Positions 24,006 through 33,127 of a DNA stretch of 64,000 nucleotides are shown one piece after another; positions within the stretch are counted from its first letter, which is position 1; each line of letters opens with the position of its first letter. The notes under the pieces were generated by a model. It ran no database searches. It was not told the DNA's origin and saw only the letters and a list, made by a program, of their open reading frames with translations. Source of the DNA: Actinoplanes flavus (lineage in GTDB: Bacteria; Actinomycetota; Actinomycetes; Mycobacteriales; Micromonosporaceae); NCBI RefSeq assembly GCF_017592555.1, contig NZ_JAGFNS010000030.1:55213-119212 (forward strand), read 5' to 3'. A program made the position numbers and the translations under genes.

Positions 24006-25001
24006 ATGGATACGGACACGCGGCCGGTGGACCTGGGCGAGATCGACGAGCCGGCGTTCTCGGCACTGGCCGAGCGGCACCGGCGGGAGCTGCACGTGCA
24101 CTGCTACCGGATGCTCGGATCGTTCGAGGACGCCGAGGACACCGTGCAGGAGACGTTCCTGCGGGCCTGGCGGCGGCGGGAGACCTTTCAGGGGCGGTCG
24201 ACGTTCCGCGCCTGGCTGTACCGGATCGCCACCAACGCCTGCCTGGACCTGCTGGCCAAGTGCCGGCCGGAGCCGGCGGCCGGCGGCGAGGTGCGGTGGT
24301 TGCAGCCCTACCCGGACCGGCTGCTCGACGAGCTGTCCGCCGACGGCACCGACGAGCCGGAAGCCCTCGCCGTGGCGCGGGAGACCATCGAACTGGCCTA
24401 CCTGGTCGCCGTCCAGCACCTGGCGCCGCGGCCCCGGGCCGTCCTGATTCTGCGCGACGTGCTCGGCTGGCCGGCCAGGGACGTCGCGGAACTGCTCGGC
24501 GACTCGGTCAACTCGGTGAACAGCGCCCTCCAGCGCGCCCGCGCCGGCATGCGCGAGAACCTGCCGGCCGAGCGGCAGGACTGGACCGGCGGCGAGGACG
24601 ACGCCGCCACCCGCGACCTGGTGCGCCGGTTCACCGACGCGAGCGTGGCCACCGACATCCCGGCGCTGACCACGATGCTGCGCGAGGACGTGCGCTTCTC
24701 GATGCCACCCACCCCGGGCCTGTACGTGGGCCGCGACGCGGTCGTGAACAACTGGGTCGAGGGCGGTTTCGAGGGCATGACGGGCCTGCGCGCCGTCCCG
24801 ACCGCCGTGAACCGGCAGCCCGCCGTCGCCTGCTACCTCTGGAACGCGGGAGAACGCGCCTACCTGCCGCTGACGATCGACGTCCTGCGCATCACCGGCG
24901 GGGTGGTCACCGAGGTGTTCACCTTCCACAACGACCGGTTCCCGGCGCTCGGGCTGCCGGAGCGGCTGGCGGCGGACGGCACCGAGGAGGCCCGGCGATG
25001 A
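24006..25001 (+). CDS. SigG-like ECF sigma factor with SnoaL-type C-terminal domain
   Basis: 331 residues. Region 2 (HCYRMLGSFEDAEDTVQETFLRAWRR, STFRAWLYRIATNACLDLLAK) and region 4 (AVLILRDVLGWPARDVAELLGDSVNSVNSALQRARAGM) are intact. About 200-325 is a SnoaL-like NTF2 domain (PTPGLYVGRDAVVNNWVEGGF). This layout fits the TIGR02960/SigG group, whose C-terminal domain tunes activity in place of an anti-sigma. A DUF6069 membrane protein follows with ATGA overlap, so it may be a partner or target. Confidence 0.9.
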   Translation: MDTDTRPVDLGEIDEPAFSALAERHRRELHVHCYRMLGSFEDAEDTVQETFLRAWRRRETFQGRSTFRAWLYRIATNACLDLLAKCRPEPAAGGEVRWLQPYPDRLLDELSADGTDEPEALAVARETIELAYLVAVQHLAPRPRAVLILRDVLGWPARDVAELLGDSVNSVNSALQRARAGMRENLPAERQDWTGGEDDAATRDLVRRFTDASVATDIPALTTMLREDVRFSMPPTPGLYVGRDAVVNNWVEGGFEGMTGLRAVPTAVNRQPAVACYLWNAGERAYLPLTIDVLRITGGVVTEVFTFHNDRFPALGLPERLAADGTEEARR

Positions 25002-25396
25002 GCGGCACGATCAGGATCGCCGGCATCGGTGTGCTCGCCACGGTCGCGGCGGTCGTCGCCACCACCGCCGCGGCCGCGCTCGCCCTGGCCGCGGGTGTCT
25101 CATTCGAGATCCCCGACGGCGGCGAGGCGATCCCGTTGGCCGGATTCGCCACGGTGACCGGCTTCTTCTCGATGGTGGGTGTGGTCATCGCGGTCGCTCT
25201 GCGGCGCTGGAGCGCCCGCCCCGCCGAACGGTTCGTGTGGTCGGCCGTGGCGCTGACCGCGATCTCCCTGGTGCCGCCGGTGATCGCCGGCGCGGGCACC
25301 GCCACCGCCGTCACCCTCATCGGGCTGCATCTGGTGGCGGCGGCGGTGATGATTCCGAGCCTGGCGCTGAGCCTGCGCTCCCGGCCGCTCAGGTGA
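24998..25396 (+). CDS. DUF6069-like four-helix membrane protein
   Basis: 132 residues with four hydrophobic helices and almost no soluble part. ALALAAGVSFEIPDGGEAIPLAGFATVTGFFSM is characteristic of a small family (DUF6069) often next to ECF sigma genes in actinobacteria. ATG overlaps the sigma stop. Function unknown; a role as membrane regulator or target of the sigma is an inference. Confidence 0.7.
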   Translation: MSGTIRIAGIGVLATVAAVVATTAAAALALAAGVSFEIPDGGEAIPLAGFATVTGFFSMVGVVIAVALRRWSARPAERFVWSAVALTAISLVPPVIAGAGTATAVTLIGLHLVAAAVMIPSLALSLRSRPLR

Positions 25397-25781
25397 CCGC
25401 GATGTTGGCCTGGGTGGCATCGGTCCGGGTGGAGAACTGCCGCAGGCACTGCCCGGTCTCGTCGGCGATCTCGTAGACCGCCCGCCGGAACGAGTTGTAG
25501 GCGCGCTGGCTCTCCCCCGGCGCGATCACCTTGCCGAGCTTGCGGCTGCCCACGTAGTCCCGCCAGTACACGTGGATGTCCGCGCTGGTCTCGTTGCTGA
25601 TGTAGAGCGGGATCCGCGTCAGGTCCGCGCTCGTGTCACCGGATTTCATTCTCTGGCTGCACGGGAACGGGTAGACCCCGTAGTAGGTGAACCCGCTGGG
25701 AACCGCGACGGCCTGCCCGGCCCCGACGACGGCGAGCGCCGTTCCGGCCGCGACCGCGCCGGCCAAACGTGAAGTCCTCAT
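25389..25781 (-). CDS. Secreted VHL-beta-domain-like protein
   Basis: 130 residues. Signal peptide MRTSRLAGAVAAGTALAVVGAGQAVA; GGAGG-type Shine-Dalgarno before ATG 25781. The mature part reads IPLYISNETSADIHVYWRDYVGSRKLGKVIAPGESQ then ETGQCLRQF, matching the beta-sandwich of the von Hippel-Lindau beta domain (N-x-T, YW-D, pGxs, D-x-G-x-C). Two cysteines may pair. Eukaryotic VHL binds hydroxyproline peptides; what a bacterial secreted copy binds is unknown. The 3' end overlaps the convergent gene by 8 bases. Confidence 0.6.
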   Translation of the reverse strand: MRTSRLAGAVAAGTALAVVGAGQAVAVPSGFTYYGVYPFPCSQRMKSGDTSADLTRIPLYISNETSADIHVYWRDYVGSRKLGKVIAPGESQRAYNSFRRAVYEIADETGQCLRQFSTRTDATQANIAVT

Positions 25782-25890
25782 CGGAAAACCTCCGACTGAT
25801 GGTGGATGTCGACGTCGCGCGCGAGCAAGGTCAACGTATCCGCTCCACCCGCCGCACGAAGCCGGTTTCCACGGACCGGCGGCACGTGGA

Positions 25891-27345
25891 TCAGGGCTGC
25901 CGGAACATCTCCCGTACGGCCTTGCGGTTGATCTTTCCGACGCTGGTGAGCGGGACCGCGTCGAGCACGGTGACCTCACGCGGGTATTTGTATCTGGCCA
26001 TCCGCTCGCGGGTGAAGGCGACGAGTTCCGCGCCGGTCGCCTGCCGGCCGGGCGCCAACTGGACGACGGCGACCACCTCCTCGCCGTTCTCCGCGTCCGG
26101 CCGGCCGACGCACGCCGCGACCTGCACGGCCGGATGTTCCAGCAGCACGTCCTCGACGTCGCGGGGGAAGACGTTGAAGCCGCCGCGGATGATGAGGTCC
26201 TTCATCCGGTCGACGACGTAGAGATAGCCGTCGTCGTCCAGGCGCCCGACGTCGCCGGTGTGCAGCCAGCCGTCCCGGATCGTCCGCGCGGTCAGGTCCG
26301 GGTCGTTCCAGTAGCCGAGCATCACGCCGGGGCCGCGCACGCAGATCTCACCGTCGACGATCGCGACCTCGGCGTGCGGCAGCGGTTTGCCGACGCTGCC
26401 GGGACGATGCTCGGTGAGCGTCTCCGCCGACACGACGGCGCTGGTCTCGGTCAGGCCGTAGCCCTGCAGGACGGTCACGCCGAACGCCTTCTCGGCGGCG
26501 GCACGGATGGCCGGCGGCAGGGTCGCCCCGCCGGAGCCGAAGGACCGCAGCGACGACAGGTCGTAGTCGCCGTACGGCTGGGCGAGCAGCATCTGGAGCA
26601 TGGTGGGCACGACCGGGCTGGACTCGAGGCGGTGCTCGGCGACCAGTTCCAGCCAGCCGACCGGGTCGAACCAGCGTTGCAGCACCGACACGAGCCGCCG
26701 CGGGGAGTGCAGGCCGCCGACGACGACGATCAGGCCGTACGCGTGCGACAGCGGCAACGGCAGCAGCGACCGGGTGGTGTCCGCCGTCCGGGCGACCTGC
26801 TCGATGCCGCGGCCGTTCTCCCACAGGCCGCGGTGGCTGAGCATGACGCCTTTGGCCCGTCCGGTGGTGCCGCCGGTGTAGAGCAGCGCCGCGAGGTCGT
26901 CGTCGGCGCGCGGCTCGATCCCGGCGGGTTCGGCGGTCTCCAGGTCGGCGTAGGTGCCGCCGATGACGAACGTCGCGATGCCCAGCCCGTCGGCGGCCGT
27001 GCCGAACAGTCCGGCCAGCTCGGGGCTGATGATCGCCGCGGTGGCGCCCGAGTCGGTGAGGATGTGCCGCAGCTCCGGCTCGCTCTGCAGGAAGATCACC
27101 GGCGTCACCACCGCGCCGGCCCGCCAGATCGCCCGGTAGGAGATGAACACCTCCGGCGTGTTCATCATCATCACGACCACCCGGTCCCCCGGCCGCACCC
27201 CGTGCGCGCGCAGCCCGGCGGCCACCCGGGTGGACCGTTCGTGGATCTCCGTCGAGGTCAGCCACCGGCCCTCGAAGAACAACGACTCGTAGTGGCCGAG
27301 ACGCTGGTAGGCCTGCTCCGCGAGAAGCCCGAGGTGATGGCTCAT
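25891..27345 (-). CDS. Acyl-CoA synthetase (AMP-forming ligase)
   Basis: 484 residues. LLYTGGTTGRAKGVMLSH is the AMP-binding P-loop, GYGLTETSAVV motif A5, HTGDVGRLDDDGYLYVVDR A7 and VPLTSVGKINRKAV A10 with the catalytic lysine. It activates a carboxylic acid to its CoA ester through an acyl-AMP. It is the last gene of a four-gene minus-strand operon with two acyl-CoA dehydrogenases and a P450 (4-base overlap with the dehydrogenase), which points to breakdown of a bulky acyl or sterol-type side chain. Confidence 0.93.
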   Translation of the reverse strand: MSHHLGLLAEQAYQRLGHYESLFFEGRWLTSTEIHERSTRVAAGLRAHGVRPGDRVVVMMMNTPEVFISYRAIWRAGAVVTPVIFLQSEPELRHILTDSGATAAIISPELAGLFGTAADGLGIATFVIGGTYADLETAEPAGIEPRADDDLAALLYTGGTTGRAKGVMLSHRGLWENGRGIEQVARTADTTRSLLPLPLSHAYGLIVVVGGLHSPRRLVSVLQRWFDPVGWLELVAEHRLESSPVVPTMLQMLLAQPYGDYDLSSLRSFGSGGATLPPAIRAAAEKAFGVTVLQGYGLTETSAVVSAETLTEHRPGSVGKPLPHAEVAIVDGEICVRGPGVMLGYWNDPDLTARTIRDGWLHTGDVGRLDDDGYLYVVDRMKDLIIRGGFNVFPRDVEDVLLEHPAVQVAACVGRPDAENGEEVVAVVQLAPGRQATGAELVAFTRERMARYKYPREVTVLDAVPLTSVGKINRKAVREMFRQP

Positions 27346-28322
27346 CGGGCCGCCTCCCCCATCGCGAGCCGCGCCACCTCGTCGAAGGCGGCCACGTCGT
27401 CACCGAGCAGGAACCGGTCGGTCTTGGCCCGCCGCCAGTACAGGTGGGCGTCGTGTTCCCAGGTGTACCCGATGCCGCCGTGCACCTGGATCACCGTCTC
27501 GGCGGCGAGTTCCAGGGTGGTGGCCGCGGCGGCCTTCGCGGCGGCCGAGGCCAGCGGCAGTTCACCGGGCGCGCGGTCGGCGGCCCAGGCGGCCCACCAG
27601 ACCAGCGACCGCAGCTGCTCCACCGCGACGTAGACGTCGACGAGCATGTGCTTGACGGCCTGGTAGGAGCCGATCGGGCGGCCGAACGTGTGCCGCTGTT
27701 TCGCGTACTCGACGCCCATCTCCAGCAGCCGGGCGGCGGCGCCCAGTCCTTCGGCCGCCAGGATCGTCCGGCCGACACGTTCCGCCGTGCGCCACAGTGG
27801 GCGCGCGTCGCGTACCAGATCGATGGTGTCGCCGAGGGTGACGTCGCCGAGGCCGCGCGTCGCGTCGATCGGCCGGCGTGCCGTCACCCGGCCCGGCCCG
27901 CAGACCAGCGTGCCGTCACGCAGCGCGAGGAAGGTGCCGGCGCCGACCGCGTCCAGCACCGGGCCGTCGCCGTCGATGACCGCGACGACCAGGCTGCCGT
28001 CGGCGAGTCCGGCGAGCCGGTCCGGATCACTCTCCAGGAGTACGGCGGCGCGCGCGAAAGTCACCGTCGACGGACCCGCGAGCACCCGTCCGGCCTGCTC
28101 CGCGACCACGGCGAGCTGGAGAACGGTGCCGCCTCCGCCGCCCGCGCTCTCCGGGACGGTGATCGTCGCGTAACCGCTTTTGATCAGCTCGGCGCGGCCC
28201 GGGAGCAGACCGGCGCCCTCGTCGAGCGCGGCCCGGGCCGCCGCCGGGGAGGCCGAACCGGACAGGAAGTCACGGGCGCCGTCGGCGAGGTCGAGGTGCT
28301 CCTGATCCAGATCGAAGTTCAT
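27342..28322 (-). CDS. Acyl-CoA dehydrogenase, small subunit type
   Basis: 326 residues, shorter than the usual 380. ATG 28322 overlaps the upstream dehydrogenase stop. ILAAEGLGAAARLLEMGVEYAKQRHTFGRPIGSYQAVKHML is the conserved FAD/substrate helix pair and HGGIGYTWEHDAHLYWRRA carries the C-terminal Glu region. Adjacent short plus long dehydrogenases resemble the FadE28/FadE29 alpha2-beta2 pairs of steroid side-chain degradation, so the two may form one enzyme. Confidence 0.88.
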   Translation of the reverse strand: MNFDLDQEHLDLADGARDFLSGSASPAAARAALDEGAGLLPGRAELIKSGYATITVPESAGGGGGTVLQLAVVAEQAGRVLAGPSTVTFARAAVLLESDPDRLAGLADGSLVVAVIDGDGPVLDAVGAGTFLALRDGTLVCGPGRVTARRPIDATRGLGDVTLGDTIDLVRDARPLWRTAERVGRTILAAEGLGAAARLLEMGVEYAKQRHTFGRPIGSYQAVKHMLVDVYVAVEQLRSLVWWAAWAADRAPGELPLASAAAKAAAATTLELAAETVIQVHGGIGYTWEHDAHLYWRRAKTDRFLLGDDVAAFDEVARLAMGEAAR

Positions 28323-29485
28323 CCGAGGCTCTCCCTGAACGTGACGCCCTTGTCCGCACGAGGTTCGGCCGGCAGGCCCAGGACCCGCTCGCCGATGATG
28401 TTGCGCAGCACCTGGTCGCTGCCGCCGGCGATGGCCATGCCGGGCAGCATCGCCTGCATGTTCTGCCACTCGCCGTCGTCACCGGTCGCCGCGTCCGGGC
28501 CGAGCACGCGGACGGCGAGGTCGGTCAGGTCCCGCGCCGACCGGGTGCCGCTGAGCTTGCCCGCCGACGCCTCCGGGCCGGGCAGTTCACCGCGGTTCAA
28601 CCTCGACAGCTGCCGGTAGCCGGTGTAGCGGGCGCCGAGCGCGGCGACGTACCCCCGGCCCAGCTCCTGACGGGCCAGCGCCCGCCGGTCCTCGGGAAGC
28701 GCGCCGATGTGCCGGGCGACGTGCCGGGCCACCGCCTCCGGTTTCGGCCCGATCGACGTGCCACCGCCGCCGAGGGAGAGCCGCTCGCTCATCAGCGTCG
28801 TCAGCGCCACCCGCCAGCCGTCACCGACGTCGCCGAGCCGCTCGTCGTCAGGGATCCGCACGTCGTCGAAGAACACCTCGTTGAAATGGGCGTCGCCGTT
28901 CATCTGCCGCAGCGGCCGGACGGTGACGCCGGGCGCCTTCATGTCGACCACGAACATCGTGAGACCGCGATGTTTCGGCACATCCGGATCGGTACGCGTG
29001 AGCAGGATCCCGAAATCGGCGAGGTGGGCGAGCGTCGTCCACACCTTCTGCCCGCTGACCCGCCAGCCGTCGCCGTCGCGGACCGCCCTCGTCCGCAGGG
29101 CGGCCAGATCGCTGCCGGCCGCCGGTTCACTGAACAGCTGGCACCACAGGTCGTCGGCCCGCAGCAGCCGTTTCAGGTAGCGCTGCCGCTGCCGCTCGCT
29201 GCCGTGCACGATCACGGTGGGCCCGCACATCCCGATGCCGATCAGGTTGATCAGCGGGGGCAGGCCGCGCCGGGCCGTCTCCTGGTCGACGATCGCCTGC
29301 TGCATCGGTGTGCCGCCCCGGCCGCCGGCCTCGACCGGCCAGGTGACGCCGACGAACCCGGCGTCGTACAGGGTGGCCTGCCAGGCCCGTGGCTGATCCG
29401 GGCCGGGCGCGTGCCGGTCCAGGAAGGAACGCACCTCCGTCCGCCAGGCCGCCTCGTCGGGGGTGTCGTCGAAATCCATCCGCAT
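28319..29485 (-). CDS. Acyl-CoA dehydrogenase, large subunit type
   Basis: 388 residues. LWCQLFSEPAAGSDLAALRTRA and SGQKVWTTLAHLADFGILLTRTD are the FAD-contact signatures. The C-terminal region lacks the usual GG-x-G-Y helix-end with Glu seen in the partner, supporting a division of labour in a heteromer. Three bases separate it from the P450 stop, so it is transcribed with it. Start at ATG 29485 or 29479. Confidence 0.9.
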   Translation of the reverse strand: MRMDFDDTPDEAAWRTEVRSFLDRHAPGPDQPRAWQATLYDAGFVGVTWPVEAGGRGGTPMQQAIVDQETARRGLPPLINLIGIGMCGPTVIVHGSERQRQRYLKRLLRADDLWCQLFSEPAAGSDLAALRTRAVRDGDGWRVSGQKVWTTLAHLADFGILLTRTDPDVPKHRGLTMFVVDMKAPGVTVRPLRQMNGDAHFNEVFFDDVRIPDDERLGDVGDGWRVALTTLMSERLSLGGGGTSIGPKPEAVARHVARHIGALPEDRRALARQELGRGYVAALGARYTGYRQLSRLNRGELPGPEASAGKLSGTRSARDLTDLAVRVLGPDAATGDDGEWQNMQAMLPGMAIAGGSDQVLRNIIGERVLGLPAEPRADKGVTFRESLG

Positions 29486-29488
29486 CCC

Positions 29489-30817
29489 TCAGTTCCTGAT
29501 CAGGGTGATCGGCTGGCCGTCCTTGGGGAACGGCAGCGCATGGTGGTCCAGCGGCGCCACGTAGCCGGGGTCGACGTTCCAGTGGTACTCGCGCAGCAGC
29601 CGGTGCAGGATCGCTTTCACCTCCAGACCACCGAAGTGCATGCCGATGCACTTGTGGACCCCGCCGCCGAACGGCATCCAGGCGAACCGGTGCGACCGGT
29701 CCTCCCGGCGGTCCGGGCCGAACCGCTCCGGGTCGAAGGCCCGCGGGCCGGTCCAGTACTCCGGCATCAGGTGGGTGAACTGGATGCCGAGCGAGCAGAA
29801 CGTGTCCGCCGGGATGCGCACCCCCTGCACGACGGTGTCCTTGACGGCGTAGCGGACCAGCACCGGCACCGGCGCCCGCAGCCGCAGCGCCTCCCGCATG
29901 ACCAGGTCGATCGAGACGAGCGAGTCCAGTTCGGCCCGCTCCGGGGCGGGTCCGAGCGCCAGCGCCTCGGCGCGGCAGCGGTCCTGCCAGTCCGGGTGCT
30001 GGCCCAGGTATTGCAGGATCGCGGAGGTGGTGATGGTGGACGTGTCGTGCGCCGCCATCATCAGGAAGATCATGTGGTTGATGACGTCGTCGTCGCTGAA
30101 CCGGTCACCGTCCTCGGTCTCGATGTGGCAGAGCACCGAGAAGATGTCGTCACCGGCCGCGGCCCGCTTCGCCGGCAGATAGCCGCGCAGGAACCTCTCC
30201 AGCTTGCGGCGGCCACGGTAGGCGCGACCCCAGCGGGTCAACGGCACGTCCGCCCGTACGATCCCGGCGGCGGACTGCACACAGGCGACGAACGCCCGGT
30301 TGATCCGGTCCATCTCGTCCTGGCCGGTGGCGCCCGCACCGCCCATGAACAGGTCGGCGGCGATGTCGAGGGTGAGCTGCTTGAGCCGCCAGTAGGCCGG
30401 GATCTCGGTACCGATCTCCCATCTCGCCAGGGCCCGTTCGACGGCCGGATGCAGCCGGCGGGTGTAGCCGTCCAGCCGCCGCGGGGTGAACGCCTCCTGC
30501 ATGATCCGCCGATGGCCGTGGTGGTCGTCGAAGTCGATGAGCATCAGACCGCGGCGGAAGAACGGCCCGACCAGCAGCGACCAGGCCGGCCCGTTGGCGA
30601 ACGCCTTGTCCCGGTTCTGCAGCACCTCGCCGCAGGCGTCCGGGCCGAGCACCATCACCGTCGTCCTGCCGAACATGTAGGACGGCGCGACCGGCCCGTA
30701 ATGCTCCCAGTGACGCTGGTAGAGCCCCACCGGATCCCGCTGGTACTTGAAGAGATTGCCCACCCAGGGCAGACCACGGTCCTCACGGCGCAGCCGCGGA
30801 AGGGTCTCGGCCGTCAT
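29489..30817 (-). CDS. Cytochrome P450 monooxygenase
   Basis: 442 residues. I-helix AAHDTSTITTS with the oxygen-handling Asp/Thr, ExxR motif MREALRLRAP, and heme loop FGGGVHKCIG with the cysteine ligand. No membrane anchor, so a soluble bacterial class needing external ferredoxin. It is first in the operon; hydroxylation may prepare a terminal methyl for oxidation to the acid that the ligase then activates. The family recalls CYP136-type proteins, though I am not sure. Divergent from the ZIP gene. Confidence 0.93.
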   Translation of the reverse strand: MTAETLPRLRREDRGLPWVGNLFKYQRDPVGLYQRHWEHYGPVAPSYMFGRTTVMVLGPDACGEVLQNRDKAFANGPAWSLLVGPFFRRGLMLIDFDDHHGHRRIMQEAFTPRRLDGYTRRLHPAVERALARWEIGTEIPAYWRLKQLTLDIAADLFMGGAGATGQDEMDRINRAFVACVQSAAGIVRADVPLTRWGRAYRGRRKLERFLRGYLPAKRAAAGDDIFSVLCHIETEDGDRFSDDDVINHMIFLMMAAHDTSTITTSAILQYLGQHPDWQDRCRAEALALGPAPERAELDSLVSIDLVMREALRLRAPVPVLVRYAVKDTVVQGVRIPADTFCSLGIQFTHLMPEYWTGPRAFDPERFGPDRREDRSHRFAWMPFGGGVHKCIGMHFGGLEVKAILHRLLREYHWNVDPGYVAPLDHHALPFPKDGQPITLIRN

Positions 30818-30961
30818 CGGCGCTCACCTCGAAGAGTCGCAACCTCGTATCGGCCAGCGTGATTCTCCGGGGGAGCCCCTGTCAACGTCCGCGGCGCTCT
30901 CCCGCGTGAGTGGCCGCCGAGTCACCGCCGTCGGTCACGGTTCGGTCCGTACGCTCGCTGC

Positions 30962-31720
30962 ATGATGCCCATGTGGTTGCAGGCCGGATTCTGGGGGCTG
31001 TTCGCCGGGTCGGCCCTGCTGCTCGGCGCGGCGATCGGCTACCTGGTCAAGGTGCCGCGCCGGCTGCTGGCGTCGGTGATGGCGTTCGGCGCCGGCGTCC
31101 TGCTGTCGACGGTGGCCTTCGAACTCATCGACGAGGCCTACGACCAGGGCGGCATGCGACCCACCGCGTTCGGCGCCGCGGCCGGCGCGCTCATCTACAC
31201 CGGCTGCAACATCCTGCTCGCCCGGCGCGGCGCCCGCCACCGCAAACGCTCCGGCGATCAACAACCTTCAGAGCAGGAACAAGACGGCTCGGGTACGGCC
31301 ATCGCGCTCGGTGCGTTGCTGGACGGCGTCCCGGAGTCCATCGTCATCGGAACGAGCCTGCTCGGCGGCGGTACGGTCGGGGCGGTCACCGTCGCCGCGG
31401 TGTTCATCAGCAACGTCCCCGAAGGCCTGTCCAGCGCCGCCGGCATGCGCGCCGCGGGCCGCAGCCGCCGGTACGTCTTCGGCCTGTGGACCGGCATCGC
31501 CGTGGTGAGCGGCCTGGCCGCGATCGCCGGCTACACCGTCCTCGGCGACGCCTCCGGCACCCTGATGGCCGCCATCACCGCCCTGGCCGGCGGCGCGATC
31601 CTGTCGATGGTCGCCGACACCATGATCCCGGAGGCCTTCGAGAACGCCCACCTGCTGGTCGGCCTGATCACCGTGGCCGGCTTCCTTCTCGCCTACGGCG
31701 TCTCCCAGCTGGAGCCCTGA
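30962..31720 (+). CDS. ZIP-family metal transporter
   Basis: 252 residues with about seven to eight membrane helices and a short histidine-poor cytoplasmic loop (QQPSEQEQDG). ALGALLDGVPESIVIGTSLLGG and AAVFISNVPEGLSSAAGM are the two metal-site helices (D-x-x-PES and N-x-PEG) of ZIP proteins. It likely imports zinc or another divalent ion. TACGCT ends 6 bases before the ATG, spaced for a leaderless transcript. The 144-bp divergent gap with the P450 gene holds both promoters. Confidence 0.9.
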   Translation: MMPMWLQAGFWGLFAGSALLLGAAIGYLVKVPRRLLASVMAFGAGVLLSTVAFELIDEAYDQGGMRPTAFGAAAGALIYTGCNILLARRGARHRKRSGDQQPSEQEQDGSGTAIALGALLDGVPESIVIGTSLLGGGTVGAVTVAAVFISNVPEGLSSAAGMRAAGRSRRYVFGLWTGIAVVSGLAAIAGYTVLGDASGTLMAAITALAGGAILSMVADTMIPEAFENAHLLVGLITVAGFLLAYGVSQLEP

Positions 31721-31828
31721 CCCACCCACCGGCGCGCCGGCAGGTCACCGACATGTCGAATCCTCGGCCACGACGTACCGTCGATACCGCGCGGGGCCAG
31801 CCACTCAAACACCGGGGAAGAGGCACCG

Positions 31829-32332
31829 ATGCAACCTCACCGGACGACATCCGAGCAGCTGCGGTCCGTGCCGGCCTACCGCCTGCTCACCCTGATGGAC
31901 GCCGAACACGGCGCCAGCGACGGCGAGGCAGCCCGCGCCGCCCGTCAACAGGAGATCGCCGGCACCGGCCAGGAGATCGCCGTGCTGGTGGCACAGGACG
32001 CACTTCCGGTGGACGCCGACCTCGAACTGTGGGACCGCGCGCCCACCGAGCCGCCGCCGGGAGGCTGGTACGGGCCGGAGCGGCTGACGCTCGACTGCCC
32101 CAGCGGCGCGTTGCGCCTGGGCTCACCAACCGGCGACGCCATCGGGCTGACCGTGCCACCCGGCCGCTACGACGTTCACCTCTATCACACTGGCCGATCC
32201 GAGGCAGAGGACGTTGCCGAGACCCTCGACAGGCAACTGCAGCACCTGAGTATCCCGCAGCGCCCAGCAGAGCTCGAACGGCAAGGCGGCGGCATCGAGC
32301 GGTACATCATCCGACTGTGGCCGCATATCTAA
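31829..32332 (+). CDS. Hypothetical protein next to an IS630 fragment
   Basis: 167 residues, soluble, acidic. The middle (GAIGLTVPPGRYDVHLYHTGR) looks like a beta-rich unit and the end (RYIIRLWPHI) a natural C-terminus. Not recognised. A GAAGAGG-type ribosome site lies near 31815. The stop codon is within a few bases of the IS630 remnant, so its 3' end may have been rewritten by the insertion. Confidence 0.5.
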   Translation: MQPHRTTSEQLRSVPAYRLLTLMDAEHGASDGEAARAARQQEIAGTGQEIAVLVAQDALPVDADLELWDRAPTEPPPGGWYGPERLTLDCPSGALRLGSPTGDAIGLTVPPGRYDVHLYHTGRSEAEDVAETLDRQLQHLSIPQRPAELERQGGGIERYIIRLWPHI

Positions 32333-32334
32333 CC

Positions 32335-32784
32335 GCAGCATACGCCGCCCTCAACCCGACCACCGGCAACGTCATCGGCTCTCTGCACGCCCGCACCCGC
32401 GCGATCGAGTTCAAGAAGCTCCTGACCACCCTCGACCAGCAGGTCCCCGCTGCCCTGGACGTCCACGTCGTGCTGGACAACGCCTCGACCCACAAGACCC
32501 CGGCGATCAAGCGCTGGCCGGCCGCCCACCCTCGCCTCGTCCTGCACTTCACGCCGACCAGCAGTTCCTGGCTCAACCTCGTCGAGCGCTGGTTCGCCGA
32601 GCTGACCACCAAGAAACTGCAACGCGGCATCCACCGCAGCGTCCGCGAACTCAACACCGACATCCGGCAAGGGATCCAGACCTGGAACGACAACCCCAAG
32701 CCCTACGTCTGGACCAAGACCGCCGACCAGATCCTCGACTCCATCGCCCGCTACTGCAGCCGAATCAACGACTCACGGCACTAG
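32335..32784 (+). pseudogene. IS630-family transposase, C-terminal fragment
   Basis: About 149 codons: ALNPTTGNVIGSLHARTRAIEFKKLL, then VHVVLDNASTHKTPAIK with the second catalytic Asp, then FTPTSSSWLNLVERWFAELT with the Glu. The N-terminal DNA-binding half and first Asp are missing. The stop is TAG at 32782-32784, whose TA looks like the TA target of IS630 elements, because methyltransferase-derived sequence resumes right after it. Confidence 0.85.
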
Positions 32785-32960
32785 CGGGAAGGTGACTCGG
32801 CCGGAGCCGATGCCGAGTTCGAGGGCCGGGCCGTCGCCGGCGAGGTCGCAACGCACAGCGCGTCAACGGCGGGGCCGGGGTCGAGGTGGCCGGCGGCGTC
32901 GGCGTCGTAGAACGCCGCCCACCGGCTTCAGTGGTCGAACTGTTGTTCGAGAAACTTCAT
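32785..32960 (-). pseudogene. 5' fragment of a SAM methyltransferase gene, truncated by IS630
   Basis: From ATG 32960 on the minus strand: MKFLEQQFDH, an in-frame TGA where homologues have Trp, then SRWAAFYDADAAGHLDPG, a one-base frameshift near 32850, then LAGDGPALELGIGSGRVTF, the SAM-binding motif I. Homology stops at the IS630 end. So the gene carries a nonsense change, a frameshift and a 3' truncation. The remaining bases to 33127 hold only the MFS promoter region. Confidence 0.75.
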
Positions 32961-33127
32961 TGATCACCTTTCACGTGCGCGGACGGGTGAGAGGTTCCAC
33001 CGGTGGTGTGTCGGGCCCCCTGCGGCCGGTCGGGAGTCGCTAGGTTGCCGCGGTGGACCCCGGCTACGGACTTGCCCGTGGCCGGGGACCGTTTTGCCCG
33101 GTCCCGGAGCTACCGATCTTGTGAGGT

